In this document: piece by piece, positions 15,607 through 21,417 of the stretch
Numbering within the stretch: position 1 is the first letter of the stretch
Layout: each line of letters opens with the position of its first letter
The notes under the pieces: generated by a model
What the model saw: only the letters and a program-made list of their open reading frames with translations
Databases searched by the model: none
What the model was told of the DNA's origin: nothing
Program-made: the position numbers and the translations under genes
Assembly: GCA_903925285.1 (NCBI GenBank)
Contig: CAIYET010000004.1
Location: forward strand, 1 to 34,757
From: Candidatus Hydrogenedentota bacterium
GTDB lineage: Bacteria; Hydrogenedentota; Hydrogenedentia; Hydrogenedentales; SLHB01
Direction of reading: 5' to 3'
DNA: 34,757 nucleotides

Positions 15607-18435
15607 CTACAGCGGCAGTTCTCCGATACCTGAGTAACCGAGCGCCACGTAAGCGTGCGAGGCGCCGAACCGGATCGACGTGGGCGAACCCATAAAAGTA
15701 TACACGCCTTGCAACGTGGGTTCAGCCGTAAAATCGTACACCGCGACGGCATTGCTGAGGGTCACGTATGCCTTCGCGCCGCGCGCATCGAGCAGGCTGC
15801 CCCACTGCCCGGTCACGTTCACCTGCCCGGCCAGCGCCAGGGCGCCGTCCGAACCGACGCTCACTGCGGACAACCGATATCCGTTGTCGTACCCGTCCAC
15901 GAAAACGCGCGAACCGCGGCCCAGCAACGTCCCCGCGCCATTGGGCAGTTCGAAGGATTCCAGCGGCTCGACGTCCGCACCGCCCGCCCACCGCACGGTT
16001 TGCAGCTTCGCGCTCATTGTCCCTTGGTCGCTCCACTGGTCGTTGCGCACGACCAACAAGGTATTCGCAGGGTCGTATTGCACGAATGACCCGGGCACAT
16101 TCACCGACGGCCCCATCGCGTGCGTCGCGACATTCAAGATGCTGATATAGTTTGCTACAACATTATTGTACCACTCGTAGCCCTCGAAAGTCTGCGTCCC
16201 GATGTACAGCTTTCCGCCGACGAGATTCATGCTTGCGACATTCGAGAAACCCAGGCCCAGCGTGGATGTCCACTGACCCTCGGCAAGATCGACGAACGCC
16301 AAGCCCTGGCCGGCAGTCTCCGTGCCAACGGTCGTGTCGAAGGTTTCGTCCATGCAACGCAGCACCAGCGTGTCGCCGCTCAAGAAGGCGTTCTCCTGCA
16401 TCCCGCGGCCATAGCCACCCCACCACGGCGCAGCAACCCGCGACATGCCCACATCCGAACCCGTGGCGACGCCCGGGACAGATCCCGGCTCGGTGGCCGA
16501 CGCCATGGCAACGCCTACACCAACGGTCATGGGCATGACGTCCCGATAATACGGGTAGTACCAATAGCCCCAGTAGGGCGTAACATCGACCAAGAGATCC
16601 GTCGTGACGTGCGGCGCCGACGCCGTCGTGCAGTCAACCGTCGCAACGCGGTAATTCGACTCATACGTCACGTTGTCCCACCCCGTTCCGATCAGCACGA
16701 CGGACGTGCCGTACGCAATCGCCTTGCTGAGGCTGCCTATCGAGATCGCGACCGAACCCGACGTGCCCGCTCCCGAATCCGCCACGCGCACGAGCGTCTT
16801 GCCCGAATCGTACTCGGACACGACATCCACGGTCAGCGTCGGCGTCAGTTCGAGCACGTCCGCGACATATTCGGCCAAGGTCAGCCGCTGCGTCACGGTC
16901 GGCGCGGAAAGGTCCGAACCGTCGATGGTAGCCAACTGCTCCGTCGTGACACCGTAGTACAGGCCGTCGTACGCGAATGAACGCTGCCCGCTGCCTTGGA
17001 CATCCACATAGCCACGCGCAGTCAAGCCGTCACGTGAATACGACACGAATTGCAGGCGGTCATACGAGCCGCTGTCAACCCACCCGGTAAACGGCACGAT
17101 CAGCACGTCGTCCAGCACCGTAAACGCCTTCACGTCGTAGTATGCGCTCGACCACGCCCAGCCCTCGCCGAACGATACGCGCTCGCCGACCTGCACGGGA
17201 TTCGCCGAATCCGCAACGTTGTACAACGTCACACACACGCGCCGCTGGCTGTTCGTATCGTCCACACCCAAGGCGATCAAACGATCGCCCTGCGGCTCGA
17301 TATAGGTCGACCAACCCGGCACTTCAAGCTTGCCTGTAACCTTCGGGTTGACCGGATCGCTCAAGTCCACGACAAACAACGGGTCTTTGACGAAGTACGT
17401 CACGACATACGCGCGCGGTCCGTCGAAGCGCGTCGCGAACAACGACTCGCCATTGGCGTCCTCCAACTGGGTGTGGCCCAGCCTCGCCAAGTGGTCCGGA
17501 TCGGCCAGGTCGATCGTCGTGATGTGGTTCAGGCGTCCCACACCCTGCCATTGCCACTCATTCGATACCACGCGCAGCACGCCCTGATACGCGTCCATCT
17601 TATACTTGTCCGCGACCGTGCCCTCGACCGCGATATGGCCCGCGATGCGGATCGCGCCCGCCGGGTCGCTGATATCGACGTAGGTGATCGTCGTCTGGTC
17701 CGTCTCCCAATCCGGCGCGGCCACAAAAATCGCCGAATCCGTCGCCTGAATCACGCTGCCAAGCCCGTCGAAAGAAACGTCCGCCACGCGCTGCGGACTC
17801 ACGGGATTGCTCACGTTAACGCTCGTCACCCAAGACGCCGACGTCGCCGCCTTCATCACGGAGGAAACAACGCCTTCCCACGAATACATGTATTGCGCGC
17901 ACACCGCATACAGAACATTGCCAACCAGACGGCTGTCGACGAGATCGCCCTCCAAATCGAATTGCCCAACGATTCCCGCCTGCGCAGGTTCGGAGATGTC
18001 CACGACATACAGACGCGAAGCCACCGAAAACGACACCGTATTGCCTTCGGTCGTATAATTCGACGAATACCCAACCAACACGTACGCCCGGTCGCCCACC
18101 ACGTAAAGGTCGCGCGGATAACCCGCAGTCGGAACGCGCGAGACGATAGCTTGTGTCTTCAGATCGACCAACGTCAGGCCGCGATACTGATTCAGGACGT
18201 ACAACAGATTGCCCACGCGGCGGATCACGTCCGGCTCGACCACATCGCGCGACTCCTGCGACGTCGTGTTTGTCGCAGTATCCGTCGCTCCCGGCACAAA
18301 ACCGCCCGCCAAATCACGGTACACGTATTGCGAAGTGGCCGCATTCAAAAAACGTGGTTTCGTTTGATCCAAAGGGCATCCAACCAACAGAACTAACGCA
18401 CACACACCCGTCAAACCCAATCGAATCTTACTCAT
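15607..18435 (-). CDS. Beta-propeller lipoprotein (copy 1)
   Basis: The product has 942 residues from the ATG at 18435, chosen because AGGAGGAG lies seven bases upstream; the frame is open to 18525 without such a site. MSKIRLGLTGVCALVLLVGC is a lipoprotein signal ending in a VGC lipobox. A 60-residue linker leads into RDVVEPDVIRRVGNLLYVLNQ, and from there it aligns with copy 2 almost to the end (both finish with PTS-RFGA-AY-ALGYSG-like residues). It has neither the PKD domain nor the glycine-glutamate linkers of copy 2. A Gly/Met/Val-rich insertion is visible around residues 640-690. It looks like a tandem duplication with later divergence. As the promoter-proximal gene it is probably co-transcribed with copy 2. 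Confidence 0.8.
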   Translation of the reverse strand: MSKIRLGLTGVCALVLLVGCPLDQTKPRFLNAATSQYVYRDLAGGFVPGATDTATNTTSQESRDVVEPDVIRRVGNLLYVLNQYRGLTLVDLKTQAIVSRVPTAGYPRDLYVVGDRAYVLVGYSSNYTTEGNTVSFSVASRLYVVDISEPAQAGIVGQFDLEGDLVDSRLVGNVLYAVCAQYMYSWEGVVSSVMKAATSASWVTSVNVSNPVSPQRVADVSFDGLGSVIQATDSAIFVAAPDWETDQTTITYVDISDPAGAIRIAGHIAVEGTVADKYKMDAYQGVLRVVSNEWQWQGVGRLNHITTIDLADPDHLARLGHTQLEDANGESLFATRFDGPRAYVVTYFVKDPLFVVDLSDPVNPKVTGKLEVPGWSTYIEPQGDRLIALGVDDTNSQRRVCVTLYNVADSANPVQVGERVSFGEGWAWSSAYYDVKAFTVLDDVLIVPFTGWVDSGSYDRLQFVSYSRDGLTARGYVDVQGSGQRSFAYDGLYYGVTTEQLATIDGSDLSAPTVTQRLTLAEYVADVLELTPTLTVDVVSEYDSGKTLVRVADSGAGTSGSVAISIGSLSKAIAYGTSVVLIGTGWDNVTYESNYRVATVDCTTASAPHVTTDLLVDVTPYWGYWYYPYYRDVMPMTVGVGVAMASATEPGSVPGVATGSDVGMSRVAAPWWGGYGRGMQENAFLSGDTLVLRCMDETFDTTVGTETAGQGLAFVDLAEGQWTSTLGLGFSNVASMNLVGGKLYIGTQTFEGYEWYNNVVANYISILNVATHAMGPSVNVPGSFVQYDPANTLLVVRNDQWSDQGTMSAKLQTVRWAGGADVEPLESFELPNGAGTLLGRGSRVFVDGYDNGYRLSAVSVGSDGALALAGQVNVTGQWGSLLDARGAKAYVTLSNAVAVYDFTAEPTLQGVYTFMGSPTSIRFGASHAYVALGYSGIGELPL

Positions 18436-18502
18436 GCCCAGTCTCCTCCTCGCGAACGCGCCACAAAAGGCACCTGCACCGCACAACGATACAATCCATT
18501 TG

Positions 18503-18531
18503 ATTATACCACTAACGCGATTCATTGTGAC
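18503..18531 (-). promoter_or_regulatory. Sigma70-type promoter of the beta-propeller operon
   Basis: Reading the minus strand, GTCACA (18531-18526, four of six matches to TTGACA) is followed by a 17-bp spacer and a perfect TATAAT (18508-18503). Transcription would start near 18496, giving a leader of about 60 bases before the ATG at 18435. Position, spacing and the perfect -10 box support the call. Confidence 0.6.
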
Positions 18532-18593
18532 ACGTTTTCTTGTAGCCGTTTCGTTTGCAACGCCTTGCCGGTTTACCGTAGCGCCGTTCTCTA

Positions 18594-18667
18594 AAAACGG
18601 TAACGGCAGGCACGCACCACAAAGAACACCGCTTCGAGGGGAGCTGCCGGAAAGCCGTTGCCGTTTT
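18594..18667. promoter_or_regulatory. Inverted 14-mer pair in divergent promoter region
   Basis: AAAACGGTAACGGC (18594-18607) and GCCGTTGCCGTTTT (18654-18667) are inverted copies matching at 13 of 14 positions, 46 bases apart. Inside them a smaller CGGCAG...CTGCCG pair repeats the pattern. Further GCCGTT-like hexamers lie upstream near 18545 and 18583. The 314-bp gap between the propeller operon and the Tat-exported isomerase gene contains no ORF, so this is either an operator pair or a leader stem-loop of the downstream gene. No regulator is identified. Confidence 0.45.
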
Positions 18668-18749
18668 GTTGTGTTTTCTACGGCGGCTTGCTAATCTGAA
18701 GCCCGCGAAATTCGCAGTGTATGCCAACAACCTTGGGAGGACTTTACAC

Positions 18750-20237
18750 ATGAGTCGGCAACCGCAAAGCAGTCAATGCAATTGTTGTTCAATGTCACGT
18801 CGTTGTTTCCTGGCGACAGCCGCCGGTGCGGCAGGCGCGGCCGTTGTGGCCGGCGCGGCACGGTCGGCCTTCGCGGCAGGCGATGTGGCCGAACAACTCG
18901 ACATCGCCCAGTTCCGCCCGAAACCGCTCGTCAAGATCAAGAGCGCCGTCGTGCGGCTCCACCCGCCGTACTGGCTGGGCTGGCCCGGCGCGTCGTACGA
19001 CCTCGAAGGCCAGCGCAAAGAATACGCCAATCAGTTCGCGCAATCCGCCGCGCGCGTTGGCGTCCAACTCGAAGCCATCGAAGAACCCCTCGAAACCAAC
19101 GAAGCCGTCGATGCATTCGCGCAAACACTCGAAGCCGAGAAGCCCGACGCCGTGTTGCTGAGTTTGCAGCATATGGACTCGTGGCGCCACGCGGACCGCA
19201 TCTACAAGACCGGCGTGCCGATGATCATCTTCGCGCCCGTCGGCACGTGCTTCACGGGCCATGTCCTCGAACTCTCGCGACGCCAAGGCGTGCTGGTCAT
19301 CTCGTCGCTCGAGACCTCCGCGGTCGAACAGGCCTTGCGGATGGTCCGTGCAAAGCGCCAGTACGAAGAAACCCGCCTACTCGTCGTCGCGGGCGACAAA
19401 CGCAGCGAGTCCGTGCTCGAACGCCTCGGCACGAAAGTCCGCAACATCCCGCGCACGGCGATGGAAGAAATGTTCGCACAAATGCCCGCCACCGAAGAGG
19501 CCCACGAGATCGCCAAGAAGATGTTCAAGGGCGCGCAGAAAGTCGTCGAGCCCTCGAAAGACGACGGCGTCAACGCCGCGCGCACCTATCTCGCCGCCAA
19601 GCGCCTGCTCAAAGACGAGGAAGCCAACGCGCTGACCACCGACTGTCTCGGCATGGTTACCCAGAAAGCCGTACCCACGCCCCCGTGCATGGCGGCGTCG
19701 ATGTTCCAGGACGCCGGCGTCACCTACGGATGCGAAGCGGACGTATTCGGCGCCATGTCGCTCATGCTATGCAGTTATTTGTTCGACCGCCCCGGATATA
19801 TGAACGATCCGGTGCCCGAAACCGTCAAGAACCTCCTGATCGCCTCGCACTGCGTGTCCGGTACCAAGCTCAACGGCTTCGACAAAGAAAACGAGCCTTA
19901 CATCCTGCGCAGCCACTCCGAATCGAACATCGGCATATCGGTCCAATCCCTGTGGCGCGTCGGCCAACCCGTCACGCTCGCACGGTTCCAAAATCCAAAC
20001 GAGTTGATCGTCGATACCGGCGTCGTCGTCAGCAACGTCGACACGCCGCCCGCCGGCGGATGCCGCACCAGCGTCGAGATCGCCATGGACCGCGTCGAAG
20101 ATGCCCGCGACGTGCTCGGATTCCACCAAGTCGTCTTCTACGGCAACCACCGCCGCGACCTCCAAAACTTCGCACAAATGTACGGCATCAAGGTCATCAA
20201 TTCGCCCGAAAAAGCCCCAGCGCCGAAACTGACATAA
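18750..20237 (+). CDS. Tat-exported L-fucose/L-arabinose isomerase-like protein
   Basis: The protein has 495 residues from the ATG at 18750, with GGGAGG nine bases upstream. The N-terminus carries a twin-arginine signal (MSRRCFLATAAGAAGAAVVA, from about residue 14), so it should be exported folded. The body has the fucose isomerase-like fold: an N-terminal Rossmann-like part (LLSLQHMDSWRHADRIYKTG, MIIFAPVGTCFTGH) and a C-terminal part with YGCEADVFGAMSLM (Glu and Asp in the position of the metal ligands of L-fucose isomerase), SHCVSGTKLNGF and LRSHSESNIGISVQ. E. coli FucI is longer (591 residues) and cytoplasmic, so export is odd. The substrate is unknown; it may not be an isomerase. The downstream GH29 fucosidase at 21418 makes a fucose link attractive but unproven. 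Confidence 0.75.
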   Translation: MSRQPQSSQCNCCSMSRRCFLATAAGAAGAAVVAGAARSAFAAGDVAEQLDIAQFRPKPLVKIKSAVVRLHPPYWLGWPGASYDLEGQRKEYANQFAQSAARVGVQLEAIEEPLETNEAVDAFAQTLEAEKPDAVLLSLQHMDSWRHADRIYKTGVPMIIFAPVGTCFTGHVLELSRRQGVLVISSLETSAVEQALRMVRAKRQYEETRLLVVAGDKRSESVLERLGTKVRNIPRTAMEEMFAQMPATEEAHEIAKKMFKGAQKVVEPSKDDGVNAARTYLAAKRLLKDEEANALTTDCLGMVTQKAVPTPPCMAASMFQDAGVTYGCEADVFGAMSLMLCSYLFDRPGYMNDPVPETVKNLLIASHCVSGTKLNGFDKENEPYILRSHSESNIGISVQSLWRVGQPVTLARFQNPNELIVDTGVVVSNVDTPPAGGCRTSVEIAMDRVEDARDVLGFHQVVFYGNHRRDLQNFAQMYGIKVINSPEKAPAPKLT

Positions 20238-20292
20238 GCGCAGAGCAATCCACGGAAACCATGTAATTGAATTCGTGTACTATGACGGAGTT

Positions 20293-20317
20293 GTGGGGAT
20301 GGCCCTTGCATCCCCAC
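20293..20317. terminator. Perfect 9-bp hairpin between isomerase-like gene and arfB
   Basis: GTGGGGATG (20293-20301) pairs perfectly with CATCCCCAC (20309-20317) around a 7-base loop. It lies 56 bases after the isomerase-like stop and 24 bases before the arfB start. There is no U-tract on either strand, so it may be a weak terminator, an mRNA 3'-end stabiliser, or a structure influencing arfB translation. Confidence 0.4.
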
Positions 20318-20340
20318 CCCCAATATCTTAAGCTCGCCCC

Positions 20341-20766
20341 ATGATTCCCATTACCCCAGATATCGCCATCGATGAAAGCGAACTCGAATTCTCATTCGTC
20401 CGGGCATCGGGTCCCGGAGGGCAAAACGTCAACAAGGTCTCCACAGCCGTCCAACTTCGATTCGACGCGGCCGCCTCACCTTCCCTTCCTCCAGACCTGC
20501 GGATACGCCTTATCCGCCTCGCGGGACGCCGAGCAAACGAAATGGGCATCATCCAGATCAAAGCCCACAGGTTCCGCTCCCAGGAGCAAAACCGTCTCGA
20601 CGCAATCGCGCGTTTGGTTTCGCTGATCGACGCCGCAGCCAACCCGCCAAAACCACGCCGAAAGACACGCCCAACCAAAGCCTCCCGCCACCGGCGAATC
20701 CAGGAAAAACGTCAGCGCGGCGAAACAAAGAAACTGCGGGAAAGTCCATCCGATCCAGACAGCTAA
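20341..20766 (+). CDS. arfB: Alternative ribosome-rescue factor ArfB (YaeJ), peptidyl-tRNA hydrolase
   Basis: The protein has 141 residues, matching the usual length of about 140. The start MIPITPDIAIDESELEFSFVR aligns with E. coli YaeJ. RASGPGGQNVNKVSTAVQLRF carries the catalytic GGQ of class I release factors, and QEQNR follows. The C-terminus KTRPTKASRHRRIQEKRQRG is the basic tail that enters the mRNA channel of stalled ribosomes. Function: hydrolysis of peptidyl-tRNA on ribosomes stalled without a stop codon. No strong Shine-Dalgarno is seen; a strong hairpin lies just upstream. It is likely monocistronic. Confidence 0.92.
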   Translation: MIPITPDIAIDESELEFSFVRASGPGGQNVNKVSTAVQLRFDAAASPSLPPDLRIRLIRLAGRRANEMGIIQIKAHRFRSQEQNRLDAIARLVSLIDAAANPPKPRRKTRPTKASRHRRIQEKRQRGETKKLRESPSDPDS

Positions 20767-20840
20767 TTCGCGACGCCAACAAACGCTAGCGCTTAATGCT
20801 TTATTCTCGTATTATTCGATATTTCTGGACAGAAGCGTGA

Positions 20841-20851
20841 TGTGCTAGAAT
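20841..20851 (+). promoter_or_regulatory. Extended -10 promoter of hicBA
   Basis: TGTGCTAGAAT contains -10 TAGAAT (20846-20851) with a TGn extension; only a poor -35 (TTCTGG, 17 bp upstream) exists. The predicted start is near 20858, 41 bases before the hicB ATG. A perfect 8-bp palindrome CGCTAGCG (20784-20791) lies about 55 bp upstream and could be an operator, though it is rather distant. Confidence 0.45.
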
Positions 20852-20898
20852 GAGTGTGTCAATCGTTCTCTTGGTGTCCATGTTCAGGGAAATGCACG

Positions 20899-21141
20899 AT
20901 GTTGATACAGTACATCCAAACCGCGATGGCTAGAGCTCACTACGAGATTCTGGACGACGATGGCACGTTTCTTGGCACAGTACCGGGATTTCAGGGGGTC
21001 TACTCGAATGCCCAGACGCTTGAGGCGTGCAGGGCAGAGTTAGAGGAAGTCATCGAAGAGTGGATATTCCTCCGTATCTCACGAGGTCTTGCCGTACCGG
21101 TCATTGAGGGTATTCAGCTCGTCGTGAAGGAAGTGGTCTAA
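20899..21141 (+). CDS. hicB: HicB-family antitoxin
   Basis: The protein has 80 residues from the ATG at 20899 (AGGGA eight bases upstream). MARAHYEILDDDGTFLGTVPGFQGVYSNAQTLEACRAELEEVIEEW is the degenerate RNase-H-like fold of HicB: an acidic beta-strand start, the VPG-x-x-G turn, and the helix E-A-x-x-E-L-x-x-x-I-E-x-W. It is the short form without a C-terminal DNA-binding domain. HicB neutralises the HicA mRNA interferase and often represses its own promoter. Its stop overlaps the hicA start (TAATG), so the pair is translationally coupled, antitoxin first. Confidence 0.88.
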   Translation: MLIQYIQTAMARAHYEILDDDGTFLGTVPGFQGVYSNAQTLEACRAELEEVIEEWIFLRISRGLAVPVIEGIQLVVKEVV

Positions 21142-21359
21142 TGCCCGCGTTTGGTCCGGTGAATCGCCGGGACCTGATTCGTTATCTACACGCATGTGGT
21201 TTCGAGGGGCCTTACAGTGGGGGAAGACACCAATTCATGGCGCGCGGCGAACTAACGGTTCGTATTCCCAATCCGCACCATGCCGAAATCGGAAGAGGTC
21301 TGCTCAGCGTGATTCTACGAGAGGCGGAAATAGCGCGTGAGGAATGGGAATCACTCTAG
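21141..21359 (+). CDS. hicA: HicA-family mRNA interferase toxin
   Basis: The protein has 72 residues from the ATG at 21141, overlapping the hicB stop by one base. It has the double-stranded RNA-binding-like HicA fold: RRDLIRYLHACGFEGPYSGGRHQFM, with the catalytic His in GGRHQF, then VRIPNPHHAEIGRGLLSVILREAEI. The usual toxin length and all key residues are present, so it looks intact. It cleaves mRNA when not bound by HicB. It ends 58 bases before the GH29-GH16 gene, which has its own ribosome binding site. Confidence 0.88.
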   Translation: MPAFGPVNRRDLIRYLHACGFEGPYSGGRHQFMARGELTVRIPNPHHAEIGRGLLSVILREAEIAREEWESL

Positions 21360-21417
21360 GAGTCTTGGCTCTTGGGCGGATTCTTTCACCCTAACCCTTT
21401 CACTAGGAGCAATACTC

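Noticed and set aside
13489-15633. 714-codon open frame antisense to the PKD propeller gene
   Set aside because: It mirrors the coding gene in a GC-rich sequence, is rich in Arg/His/Asp without recognisable domains, and lacks a ribosome binding site; a shadow frame.
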